Shown here in pieces: positions 17,078-25,339 of a stretch of DNA of 64,000 nt; within the stretch, counting starts at the first letter, position 1; every line of letters begins with the position of its first letter. Both the position numbers and the translations under genes were made by a program. The stretch is from the NCBI GenBank assembly GCA_036013055.1, contig DASCQM010000001.1:1-64000 (forward strand), read 5' to 3'. The notes under the pieces are model-generated. The model was given only the letters and a program-made list of their open reading frames with translations. It was not told the origin of the DNA and searched no databases. The DNA is from SHYR01 sp036013055. GTDB taxonomy: Bacteria > Chloroflexota > Dehalococcoidia > UBA2979.

Positions 17078-17915
17078 GATTCTCGATGGCGACGCCGTTG
17101 CCCGACGCAACCAGGCACGCCAGTGGGCCAACGCCCAACTTGCGGCACCGCCATGGGCTGACCGCAAACATCGTCTGACCACCTTGATCGCCGATCCGCC
17201 GCTGGTGCCGTGGGCATCCGGCGCGACCACGCACGTCGTGTGGCTGCTGACTGAGATGTCGGAGACGCGCGATTTCCCTCGTGGGATGAGTGAGCCGCTA
17301 CGAGCACACGGCGCGATCCACGAGCCGCTTGCGACGCTGCCCGACGAGAGCTGGGCACAGCTTGTGATCTTCGACATCGACCGCCTCGAGAAACTGATCG
17401 ATGGCGTCGCGCAGGACTCAATGGAGGCGCGCTGGGCGATCTGCCAGGCCGAAGCGCTGCACGATCCGCTTCGGCGTCTCGATGCCCTGATCGGCGCGTC
17501 ACGTCGCATCCCCGAGGGTGGACTGGACCGCGCCGCCCGCGTGCTCTACATCGATGCCGATCGCGCACTGGAGGCTGTGAGCCGCGCCGACCCGGCGCAC
17601 TTCGCAGAGGCGATCACCGCTGCCGGCGAGGCGAGCGGCGCTATCAGCCGGCTTGCCTGCCTACTCGATGCCGGGATGTACCCGCCCGCGCAATGGATCG
17701 CGCCAGCGACGGCGGAGACGGACCTCGGCGCGCGCTTCGCCACGTGGCTTGCCGACATCCCGCGCGCCATCGAGGGTGACGCGGCAGCGGCACGGCGCGT
17801 GATCGACGGCTGCGACGGCGTCTGGCGGGCGACGCAACTCGCGCTCCAGCCGCTCTTTGGTTCAACGGACTGGTACCAGTCTCCCGAGACGTGGGCGCTG
17901 CGCGCCGCTCGCTGA
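17043..17915 (+). CDS. Hypothetical protein
   Basis: A 290-residue soluble protein that I cannot assign. It begins ATG 17043 inside the previous gene. The sequence is Ala-rich and mostly helical (DALIGASRRIPEGGLDRAARVLYIDADRALEAVSR), with the motif HVVWLLTEMSE near residue 65. Codon use matches the neighbours, so it is probably real. It sits just before a SAM-dependent methyltransferase whose start lies seven bases after its stop. Confidence 0.65.
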   Translation: MPSKLPEPSPAEILDGDAVARRNQARQWANAQLAAPPWADRKHRLTTLIADPPLVPWASGATTHVVWLLTEMSETRDFPRGMSEPLRAHGAIHEPLATLPDESWAQLVIFDIDRLEKLIDGVAQDSMEARWAICQAEALHDPLRRLDALIGASRRIPEGGLDRAARVLYIDADRALEAVSRADPAHFAEAITAAGEASGAISRLACLLDAGMYPPAQWIAPATAETDLGARFATWLADIPRAIEGDAAAARRVIDGCDGVWRATQLALQPLFGSTDWYQSPETWALRAAR

Positions 17916-17922
17916 GTCAGCC

Positions 17923-19134
17923 GTGGACGCCAACGACATCGACTGGCTGCGCAGCGCGGAGGGTCTCGCCGCGACCGAACGCGCCGCGACCCTACTCGCC
18001 GAGCGAAGCGAACTCACAGCGCAACGACGGCTCGGCGACGATCACGGCCGCGCCCACGCTCGCGCGCTCGTCGCGCTGATCGAGGGCCGCGAGGCCGCCA
18101 GCGCCAAATTCGCCGACGCTGATTCGCTGTTCTGCGACCGCGAATCGGCTGAACAGGCGAGCAGCGATGTCGTGGCGACCCACACGGCCTCACGCTTCGC
18201 CTCGATTGCTCGAGTCGCTGACCTCGGCAGCGGCATGGGCGGCGATGCGCTCGCGCTCGCTCGTCACGCCGACGTGACGGCGGTCGATCGCGACCCCTCG
18301 CGGCTGGCGATGCTTGGCGCGAACGCGGACGTGCGCGGGGTCGCGGGCCACGTCACTGCCATCGAATCGGAGATCGAGGGCTGGAGTCCCGGTGGTGTCG
18401 ATGCGATCTGGATCGACCCCGCTCGCCGCGACGCACGCGGGCGAAGCTTCGATCCTGAACGCTGGTCGCCGCCGCTCTCGCTCGCGATTGCTCTCGCCCG
18501 ATCTGTACCGGCTGCGGGTATCAAGCTCGCGCCCGGCATCGACCCTGCCGACCTACCGCTCGATGCCTCAGACTCCGAGCTTGAATTCATCTCCCTCGAC
18601 GGTCGACTAGTCGAGGGCGTGCTCTGGTTGGGCGCACTGGCGACGTCGCCGCGTCGCGCCACGATCCTCTCGAGCGCTACGCCGCTCGGCACAGCGACGC
18701 GAGTCGAGTCGCTGGACGGGGAACCCGATACGGGGGCGACGGAAATCGGTGAGCCGGGAGCGTTTCTTTATGACCCGGACCCCGGGATCGGCCGAGCGTC
18801 GCTGATCGACGTGCTCGCCGCGCGTATCGGCGGGCACAAGCTGAGCGAGCTGGTGGCCTATCTCACCGCCGACGAGCAGATCGAGTCGCCGTTCGTCCGC
18901 CGGTTCCGCATCTATGAGTGGATGGCGTTCTCGGAGCGGGCACTCGTCGAACGGCTGCAAGCGCTCGGCGCGAACCGGGTGGATGTCATGCGCAGGGCCT
19001 CGCCGGTGGACACGAACGCTCTGGAGCGGCGCATCAATGCGGCGCTCGGTGGTGGCCCGGCGCTACTGACGGTGGCGCTGACACTCGTTGGAGAGCAGCG
19101 CGTCGCGTTGATCGTCGAGCGCGAGCGCGACTAG
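17923..19134 (+). CDS. SAM-dependent methyltransferase with C-terminal THUMP-like domain
   Basis: A 403-residue protein. The central Rossmann motif VADLGSGMGGDALALA binds S-adenosylmethionine, AVDRDPSRLAMLGAN is motif II, and IWIDPARRDARGR is the catalytic-face motif. The C-terminal part (SELVAYLTADEQIESPFVRRFRIYE) resembles the THUMP-like domain found with class I methyltransferases that may act on RNA. The target is unknown. I chose GTG 17923 because the upstream part of the frame runs through the end of the previous gene. It converges on hflX with a four-base overlap. Confidence 0.8.
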   Translation: MDANDIDWLRSAEGLAATERAATLLAERSELTAQRRLGDDHGRAHARALVALIEGREAASAKFADADSLFCDRESAEQASSDVVATHTASRFASIARVADLGSGMGGDALALARHADVTAVDRDPSRLAMLGANADVRGVAGHVTAIESEIEGWSPGGVDAIWIDPARRDARGRSFDPERWSPPLSLAIALARSVPAAGIKLAPGIDPADLPLDASDSELEFISLDGRLVEGVLWLGALATSPRRATILSSATPLGTATRVESLDGEPDTGATEIGEPGAFLYDPDPGIGRASLIDVLAARIGGHKLSELVAYLTADEQIESPFVRRFRIYEWMAFSERALVERLQALGANRVDVMRRASPVDTNALERRINAALGGGPALLTVALTLVGEQRVALIVERERD

Positions 19135-20408
19135 GCGGAGCCGGCCTCTACCGGGGGTGCGACCGGCGGTGCCTCGGGAGCCGTCAGGACGCGCTCGCCC
19201 AGCACCTCGAAGATGATGCGGTCGCGCAACGCGTCGATGCCCCACCCCTTCAGAGCAGAGACGAGGATCGCATCGCCATCGTCGGTCGGATTGGCGACCT
19301 CAAGCACGGCCAGATCTTCCTCGCGCTCGGGGGTGCGACCGGCGGGCAGCAGCAGCTCGTCCGCCTTGTTCAGCACGTTCATCACCGGCAGATGCGAGAG
19401 GTTGAGGTCGTCGAGCGTCTGCAGCACCGTCGCGACCTGCGCCTCTGCGGCCGGCGAGGTGACATCGACGGCGTGGATCAGCAGGTCCGCCGACTCGAGT
19501 TCTTCGAGCGTCGCGCGGAAGGCGGAAACGAGCTGCGTCGGCAGCTTCTGGATGAATCCGACCGTATCGGTGACGAGCAGCGGTGCTCCATCGACGTTGA
19601 TCCGCCGCGTCAACGTATCGAGGGTCGCGAACGGCGCGTCGGCGACGAAGGCGTCGGCACCGGCGAGCGCGCGCATCAGCGAAGACTTCCCCGCGTTCGT
19701 GTAGCCGACGAGGGCGACGACGGGGACGCCGTTTCGTTCGCGCTGGCGTCGGTGTAGCGAGCGCTGCTTGCGCACCGTCTTGATCTGCTTCTTCAAGCGT
19801 GAGATGCGGGCGCCGATCAGCCGTCGGTCGGTCTCGAGCTGCGTCTCACCGGGACCGCGCGAGCCCATCGCGCCTTCGAGCCGTTCGAGGTGCTGCCACT
19901 GCCCGCGCAGTCGTGGCATCAGGTATTCGTGCTGCGCGAGTTCGACCTGCAGCGACGCCTCACGGGTGCGCGCGCGACTGGCGAAGATATCGAGGATCAG
20001 TGCGCTGCGGTCGAGCACCTTCACCTCCAGCGCCGACTCCAGCCGCAACTGCTGGGCGGGCGAGAGTTGCTCGTCGAAGATCACCACGCTGTAGTCGGTG
20101 CTTTCGCGCGCCGCCTGCACCTCGGCGACTTTGCCCGAGCCGATGTAGGTCGCGGGGTCGGGATGGTGCTTGCGCTGGCGGGCATGGCCAACGACGGTCG
20201 CGCCGGCGGTGCGTGCCAGCCGGCCGAGTTCGCGCAGCGATTCCTCCGCCGACATCTGCGACTCGCGACGCCCGGCCGAGTGTTCGAGGCCAACGAGGAA
20301 CGCGCGCTCCTGCACCGGGGCGGTGTCGTACGTGCGACCGCGGCGTGATCGCGACGCGGTGCCGTTACCGTTGTCGGTGCGATGCGGTCGCTTACGGGGC
20401 AATGTCAC
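19131..20408 (-). CDS. hflX: GTPase HflX
   Basis: A 425-residue ribosome-associated GTPase that splits or rescues 70S ribosomes under stress. The N-terminal HflX domain shows HHPDPATYIGSGKV and VVIFDEQLSPAQQ; the linker has GAMGSRGPGETQLETDRR; the G domain has G1 GYTNAGKSS, G3 DTVGF and G4 NKAD. The start is GTG 20408, which lies inside an inverted repeat (20402-20424) that may control access to the start codon. A basic N-terminal extension of about 30 residues precedes the conserved part. Confidence 0.95.
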   Translation of the reverse strand: MTLPRKRPHRTDNGNGTASRSRRGRTYDTAPVQERAFLVGLEHSAGRRESQMSAEESLRELGRLARTAGATVVGHARQRKHHPDPATYIGSGKVAEVQAARESTDYSVVIFDEQLSPAQQLRLESALEVKVLDRSALILDIFASRARTREASLQVELAQHEYLMPRLRGQWQHLERLEGAMGSRGPGETQLETDRRLIGARISRLKKQIKTVRKQRSLHRRQRERNGVPVVALVGYTNAGKSSLMRALAGADAFVADAPFATLDTLTRRINVDGAPLLVTDTVGFIQKLPTQLVSAFRATLEELESADLLIHAVDVTSPAAEAQVATVLQTLDDLNLSHLPVMNVLNKADELLLPAGRTPEREEDLAVLEVANPTDDGDAILVSALKGWGIDALRDRIIFEVLGERVLTAPEAPPVAPPVEAGSA

Positions 20409-20424
20409 TCCAGTGGTGTGACAT
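20402..20424 (-). promoter_or_regulatory. 7-bp inverted repeat covering the hflX start codon
   Basis: ATGTCAC and GTGACAT flank a 9-nt spacer; the second arm on the minus strand contains the GTG start of hflX. In RNA this would sequester the start codon; as DNA it could be an operator. A TACACT hexamer lies six bases upstream at 20427-20432 on the minus strand. Confidence 0.45.
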
Positions 20425-20453
20425 CGAGTGTAGCGAACCGGGGTCAGTGCTGC

Positions 20454-20621
20454 TCAGACATCCTTGACGGCGCGCTTCATGCTCTCGAGCATCTCGGCCG
20501 GGACAGCTTTGATCTCATGAACCGCCGCCATGTGCACTGTCGCACCCTCCAGCAGCGCCTCAACCGTCGGCTCGGTGCCGACCCACGAGCAAGCGACGCC
20601 CATGTCCTCGCAGGACACCAC
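20454..20621 (-). CDS. DUF1059-family small protein
   Basis: A 55-residue protein matching the DUF1059 pattern: two Cys near the N-terminus (SCEDMGVACSW), then TEPTVEALLEGATVHMAAVHEI, ending in an amphipathic helix with Met and Lys (MLESMKRAVKDV). I chose GTG 20621 because GGAG lies upstream; the frame stays open further upstream without family similarity. Function unknown; such proteins are common in archaea and Chloroflexota. Confidence 0.7.
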   Translation of the reverse strand: MVSCEDMGVACSWVGTEPTVEALLEGATVHMAAVHEIKAVPAEMLESMKRAVKDV

Positions 20622-20706
20622 AGGTCGCTCCGTTCCATCGATCCCGCGTGCGTGAGCCGGGACGATATCACAATCCCGAACCTGAACGGCTGAACAGCGA
20701 GTGAGG

Positions 20707-21876
20707 CTACGAGCCTCGCGCGAACTCGCTGAGGCGGTTGAGCCCCTCTTCGAGGCGGTCATCTGCGATTGTCAGCGACAGCCGCACGTAGCCCTCGCCC
20801 GCATCGCCGTAGCTGGCGCCCGGCGTGACGACGACGCCGGTCGCCTCGATCAGCCGCTGTGCGAAGTCGGCTGACGACCGCTCACCCTCGGGCAAGCGCG
20901 CCCAGACGTAGAGTGCGGCCTTCGGCGGCTCGACGTGCAGGCCAAGTTCGCGCAGCACCGCGACGACACGGTCGCGACGCGCGCTGTAGATCGCGTTGTG
21001 GCTCTCGACGCTGTCGAGCGGCCCATCGAGCGCAGTGATCGCCATCTCCTGGATCGCCTGCGGGATGCCACTGTCGATGTTCGACTTCACCCTCGTCAAC
21101 GCGTCGATCACCTCGCGGTTGCCGACCGCCATGCCGACGCGCCAGCCGGTCATGTTGAAGGCCTTGGAGAGCGAGTTGAACTCGATCGCAACATCTCGCG
21201 CGCCGTCGACCTCCAGGATGGACGGGGCGACGTAGCCGTCGTACGTGACATCGGCGTACGCGAGGTCGTGCGCGATCACGACGTCGTGGTCGCGCGCCCA
21301 CTGCACGGCGCGCTCGAAGAACGCGAGGTCGGCAATCGCTCCCGTCGGGTTGTTCGGGTAGTTGAGCCAGAGCAGACGCGCCCGCTCGGCGACACTGGCG
21401 TCGATCTCGTCGAGCCGGGGCAGCCAGCCGTCTTCTTCGCTGAGCGGCAGCTTCACGGACTCACCGCCAGCGAACATCGTGCCGATCTCGTAGACGGGGT
21501 AGCCGGGGTCCGTCATCAGCGCGACATCGCCGGGATCGATCAGGCAGAGCGGCAGATGCCCGATGCCTTCCTTCGAGCCGATCAGCGGGACGATTTCGGC
21601 GTCCGGGTCGAGCTGCACGTTGTGCCGCTTCGCGTACCAGCGCGCGATCGACTGCCGCAGTTCCGGCAGCCCGTCCGACTCAGGGTAGCGGTGGTTCGCC
21701 GCGACATCGGTCGCCTGCTTGAGGCTGTCGAGGACGTGCTCGGGGGTTGGCAGGTCGGGATCGCCGATGCCGAAGGAGATCACATCGACGCCAGCGGCGC
21801 GCTTCTCCTCGATCAGCCGCGAGATCGCGGCGAAGAGGTACGGGGGCAATTGCTCGACGCGGTTGGCGAGTCGCAC
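20707..21876 (-). CDS. dapL: LL-diaminopimelate aminotransferase
   Basis: A 389-residue PLP-dependent class I/II aminotransferase that converts tetrahydrodipicolinate directly to LL-2,6-diaminopimelate, bypassing DapC/D/E. The N-terminus MRLANRVEQLPPYLFAAI and FGIGDPDLPTPEHV fit the bacterial DapL group; the PLP Lys lies in NSLSKAFNMTGWR and NYPNNPTGA is the substrate loop. dapF is two genes upstream in the same operon, so the lysine/DAP assignment is well supported over a generic aspartate aminotransferase. It begins four bases after the GNAT gene stop. Confidence 0.9.
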   Translation of the reverse strand: MRLANRVEQLPPYLFAAISRLIEEKRAAGVDVISFGIGDPDLPTPEHVLDSLKQATDVAANHRYPESDGLPELRQSIARWYAKRHNVQLDPDAEIVPLIGSKEGIGHLPLCLIDPGDVALMTDPGYPVYEIGTMFAGGESVKLPLSEEDGWLPRLDEIDASVAERARLLWLNYPNNPTGAIADLAFFERAVQWARDHDVVIAHDLAYADVTYDGYVAPSILEVDGARDVAIEFNSLSKAFNMTGWRVGMAVGNREVIDALTRVKSNIDSGIPQAIQEMAITALDGPLDSVESHNAIYSARRDRVVAVLRELGLHVEPPKAALYVWARLPEGERSSADFAQRLIEATGVVVTPGASYGDAGEGYVRLSLTIADDRLEEGLNRLSEFARGS

Positions 21877-21880
21877 TCGC

Positions 21881-22768
21881 TCAGCGCCAATTCCCGAAGC
21901 GGGCCTTCACGCCGCGCTCCTTGAGATCCGCGATCCGGGCCTCGATCTCAGCCTCGTCGGTGGTGCGACGCCACTCGATGCCGCGCAGGCCGGGGCGGTA
22001 GCCGAGTGCCTGCGTGGCACGCACCGCTTGACCGACCTCTGGGCGCACGACCACGGAGACGCTGCGCGCCTCGCTCGCGACGAGCTGGTATGTGGCAGCG
22101 GCCAGCATCAACTCGCCGTACCCCTTGCCCCACGCGTCCGGGTCGACGGCGGCGGAGAGGACGCGCCCGCGAGCGCTCTCGATGTCGTCGTTGATCGCAT
22201 ACGCGACCGCCTCGCCGTCCTCCTCGAGGATGCCGATCCAGCCCGCTTGCTCAACACGAATACGGGTCGCGGCCTCACCGTCGGAGAAGTCGCCGTAGCC
22301 CTCCGACTCGATCTCGACGATGCGGTCCGCGTCGTCCGGCCCGCCGCGACGCATCGCGACCCCATCCGGGAACTCGGGCGGCGGCATGTTCGGGTCGGCT
22401 TCCGTAATCACCATCTCCATCCACTCGCCATTCGGCTGGAAGGAGATGTCCGTGAGCAACGGCTCGATCCACGTTCGATCTGGCAACTGGATCAGGTCGA
22501 TGCGGACGTAGTCCGCCTCAAATGATTCAAGCTCGGAGTGCAGTTCCTGCCACATCGGGACGAAGTCCACGCGCAGCTCTTCCAGATCCGCGAAGCCGTA
22601 GTGCAGGTTGACCTGACCGTCTTCGAGGGCCAGCACCATGCCGCCCGCGTCGCTCTCGATCGCCGCGACGTCCTCGCCGTCGAGCAGATCGCTCCAATCG
22701 CGCTGGGTCATCGGCGTGTTGCGAATCGTCGACAGCGGGCGCTGCAGCTCGCGTGGTTCGTCGGTCAT
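21881..22768 (-). CDS. GNAT-family N-acetyltransferase
   Basis: A 295-residue protein. The C-terminal half is a GNAT domain: the acetyl-CoA region reads VLSAAVDPDAWGKGYGELML and is followed by VVVRPEVGQAVRATQALGY. The N-terminal 140 residues are acidic and unassigned (DLLDGEDVAAIESDAGGMVL). It overlaps dapF by four bases and sits between dapF and dapL, so an acceptor related to diaminopimelate or lysine metabolism is possible, though only context suggests this. Confidence 0.8.
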   Translation of the reverse strand: MTDEPRELQRPLSTIRNTPMTQRDWSDLLDGEDVAAIESDAGGMVLALEDGQVNLHYGFADLEELRVDFVPMWQELHSELESFEADYVRIDLIQLPDRTWIEPLLTDISFQPNGEWMEMVITEADPNMPPPEFPDGVAMRRGGPDDADRIVEIESEGYGDFSDGEAATRIRVEQAGWIGILEEDGEAVAYAINDDIESARGRVLSAAVDPDAWGKGYGELMLAAATYQLVASEARSVSVVVRPEVGQAVRATQALGYRPGLRGIEWRRTTDEAEIEARIADLKERGVKARFGNWR

Positions 22769-23649
22769 GCAGTCGTGCCTTTCGTGGCGCTCTTCCAGTG
22801 TGATTCAAAGACGAGCGTCGCGGGCCCTTCGAGGAACGTCTGTCCCTCGCCGTCCCACTCGATCATCAACGTGCCACCGGGGACACGCACCTCAACGTTG
22901 TCATCGACATGCCCGTGCAGTCGAGCTGCGACGGCGACGGCGCAAGCTCCGGAGCCGCAGGCCAGCGTCTCCCCTACCCCGCGCTCCCAGACGCGCATCT
23001 CAACCGTCGAACGATCGAGCACGTGCACCACTTCGAAGTTGGTGCGGTCTGCGAACAGAGCGTGATGCTCCACTGCCGGGCCGATACGATCGAGGTCAAA
23101 GTCCGCCGGGGCCACGTCGATGAACTGCACCGAGTGCGGGTTGCCCATGGAGACCAGCGTGACATTCAGCGACTCGCCCGCGGCCTCGATCGGCAGATCG
23201 AGGATTGGCGCGGCCTGTTCGACGCGCGCATCCAGGTCGGCCGCCTCGAACATCGGCTCGCCCATGCCCACGCGAACGCGCTCGACGAGACCGTCAGCGT
23301 CGAAGGTTGCGTCAGCGGGATAGATGCCGACGCCGGTCTCAACCGTGACGGTGCGACCCTCCGCCGAGACGACGCCGCGGTCATGGAGGTACTTCACGAA
23401 GCAGCGCAGCCCGTTGCCGCACATCACGCCATCCGAGCCGTCCGGGTTGTACATCACCATCCGACGATCGGCACGCTCCGACGGCAGTACGAGGATCAGG
23501 CCATCAGCGCCGACGCCGAAGTGGCGGTCGCAAATCTGGCGCGCGACATCCTCCCAGCCGGCATTGAGGCTGTCGGCCTCGGCGAGCACGAAGTCGTTGC
23601 CACAGCCCTGCATCTTCCAGAAGTCGAAGGACGAAAGTTCCGTTGCCAT
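22765..23649 (-). CDS. dapF: Diaminopimelate epimerase
   Basis: A 294-residue enzyme that interconverts LL- and meso-diaminopimelate without cofactor, using two Cys as acid and base. They are visible in MCGNGLRC and ACGSGACA. The conserved start FWKMQGCGNDFVL and the motif MGNPHSV are intact. I chose ATG 23649 because it gives this normal N-terminus; there is no Shine-Dalgarno, but TACGAT lies nine bases upstream inside the miaA end. meso-DAP is used for lysine and for the MurE step (murE is at 49363-50880). Confidence 0.95.
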   Translation of the reverse strand: MATELSSFDFWKMQGCGNDFVLAEADSLNAGWEDVARQICDRHFGVGADGLILVLPSERADRRMVMYNPDGSDGVMCGNGLRCFVKYLHDRGVVSAEGRTVTVETGVGIYPADATFDADGLVERVRVGMGEPMFEAADLDARVEQAAPILDLPIEAAGESLNVTLVSMGNPHSVQFIDVAPADFDLDRIGPAVEHHALFADRTNFEVVHVLDRSTVEMRVWERGVGETLACGSGACAVAVAARLHGHVDDNVEVRVPGGTLMIEWDGEGQTFLEGPATLVFESHWKSATKGTTA

Positions 23650-23656
23650 AGTCAAT

Positions 23657-24574
23657 TCATCGTACGGGCGCTCGCGCGGCAGCCACAACGGCAGACGCGA
23701 CCGCACCAGGCTCGGCGACATCGCACCAATCGATGCGCTGATCGTCGCTTGCGAACCACGTCGCCTGCATGCGGATCAGGCGGTGCGTCTCGATTCTCGT
23801 CCGCCCCAACGCCTCAGCCTCGGTGAGATCTCCGTCGATCACCTGCAGCGCCTCGGCGTAGCCCATCGAGCGCAGCGCTCCAAACTCGCGACCGTATCTC
23901 GCGACGAGCGCTCGCGTCTCCTCGATCAGTCCGTCGGCGTACATCTGTTGTGCGCGGGCGTCAGCGCGCCGGTGCAGTTCTTCTCGCTCCCAGCGCACGC
24001 CGACGGCCGACCACGAGAAGTCAGGCCCGCGACGGTTCAGCGGCGGCACCGGCGCACCGGTCGCGTCGATGATCTCAAGCGCGCGAATCACGCGGCGCAC
24101 GTTGCGGGCATCGATGCGGTCCGCCGACGCGGGATCGACCGACGCGAGGCGCGCGTGCAGCGCCTCTATGCCGTCGTCATCCACCTCACGTTCGAGGAGG
24201 GCGCGCAGCTCGGGGTTCGGCTCGACTGCGGGCACGTCCCAGCCTTCGAGCAACGCCCAGATGTACTGCCCGGTGCCGCCGAGCAGCAGCGGCGTCCGCC
24301 CTCGCTCGTGGATCTCGTCGATCGCCGCGCGCGCCCTGCCGAGGAAGTCGGCGAGCGTCCACGGTGCATCTGGCGCAGTTACGCCCACGAGGTGGTGCGG
24401 CACAGCCGCAAGCTCATCATCGGTCGGCGCGGCCGTGCCGATACGCATCTCACGTCGGATCTGCCGCGAGTCGGCGGAGACGACCTCGACGGGCATGCGC
24501 CGGGCGGCCTCGACGGCGATCGCGGTCTTCCCCGACGCCGTCGGGCCAAGCAGCGCGACGACGTGCGCGCTCAC
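23657..24574 (-). CDS. miaA: tRNA dimethylallyltransferase
   Basis: A 305-residue enzyme that transfers a dimethylallyl group to A37 of tRNAs reading UNN codons. The P-loop GPTASGKTA begins near residue 10, followed by VVSADSRQIRREMRIGTA and HHLVGVTAPDAPWTLADF, then LLLGGTGQYI, all typical. Its start overlaps the tpiA stop by four bases. Confidence 0.95.
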   Translation of the reverse strand: MSAHVVALLGPTASGKTAIAVEAARRMPVEVVSADSRQIRREMRIGTAAPTDDELAAVPHHLVGVTAPDAPWTLADFLGRARAAIDEIHERGRTPLLLGGTGQYIWALLEGWDVPAVEPNPELRALLEREVDDDGIEALHARLASVDPASADRIDARNVRRVIRALEIIDATGAPVPPLNRRGPDFSWSAVGVRWEREELHRRADARAQQMYADGLIEETRALVARYGREFGALRSMGYAEALQVIDGDLTEAEALGRTRIETHRLIRMQATWFASDDQRIDWCDVAEPGAVASAVVAAARAPVR

Positions 24575-25338
24575 GCCCCGGCGGCCTCCGCCACCGCCTG
24601 GCAGATCGTCGCGAAGGCGTCGGCGTCGAGCGACGCCCCGCCGACGAGCGCGCCGTCGATATCCGGCTGGGCGGCGAGCGCGGCGATGTTGTCGGCGGTC
24701 ACCGAGCCGCCGTACTGGATGCGCGCGGCGTCGGCGGTGGCGGCGTCATAGCGGTCCGCGATGATCTCGCGCACGACCCGGCAGGTCTCCTGCGCGATCT
24801 CCGGTGTGGCGGTGAGCCCGGTACCAATCGCCCATACCGGCTCGTAGGCAACGACGAAGCCGGCGGGCAGCGCGTCGATACCCTCGAACGCCGCAACGAG
24901 CTGCCGGCGCAGGACCGCGGTTGTCGAGTCGCCCTCGCGCTCCTCCTGCAGCTCGCCGACCGCGAGGATCGGCGTCAGGCCAGCATCGAGGACCGATCGC
25001 AGCTTCTGCGCCACGAGTTCGTCGCTCTCGCCGAAGACGTGGCGGCGATCCGAGTGGCCGACGATCACGTGGCTCGCTGTGCCGGCGAGAACGGCGGCGC
25101 TCTGCTCGCCGGTGAACGCCCCGGTGGGTTGCCAGTGCACGTTCTGTGCACCGACCGCGACCGATGTGCCGGCGAAGGCGTCGGCGGCGTCGCCGAGCCA
25201 CGGCGCGGGCGGGCAGACGATCATCTCGACGCCGGGCAGGCCGTCGAGCGTCTCCGCGAGCGAGCGCAGCAGCGCAGCAGCCTCGTCGCGGGTCGTGTTC
25301 AGCTTCCAGTTGCCGCCGACAACCGGCGTGCGGGGCAT
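24571..25338 (-). CDS. tpiA: Triosephosphate isomerase
   Basis: A 255-residue TIM-barrel enzyme interconverting dihydroxyacetone phosphate and glyceraldehyde 3-phosphate. Catalytic Lys is in GGNWKLN, His in VIVGHSDRR (usual GHSERR with Glu to Asp), and Glu in VAYEPVWAIGTG. The phosphate loop GGSVTADN is present. ATG 25338 was chosen because it yields the standard N-terminus; it is one base after the apgM stop. With apgM and pgk nearby it forms a glycolysis cluster. Confidence 0.96.
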   Translation of the reverse strand: MPRTPVVGGNWKLNTTRDEAAALLRSLAETLDGLPGVEMIVCPPAPWLGDAADAFAGTSVAVGAQNVHWQPTGAFTGEQSAAVLAGTASHVIVGHSDRRHVFGESDELVAQKLRSVLDAGLTPILAVGELQEEREGDSTTAVLRRQLVAAFEGIDALPAGFVVAYEPVWAIGTGLTATPEIAQETCRVVREIIADRYDAATADAARIQYGGSVTADNIAALAAQPDIDGALVGGASLDADAFATICQAVAEAAGA

Positions 25339-25339
25339 C

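Noticed and set aside
22909..24751. Long plus-strand open frames of 305 and 475 codons
   Set aside because: They mirror dapF, miaA and tpiA and show only composition-driven residues.
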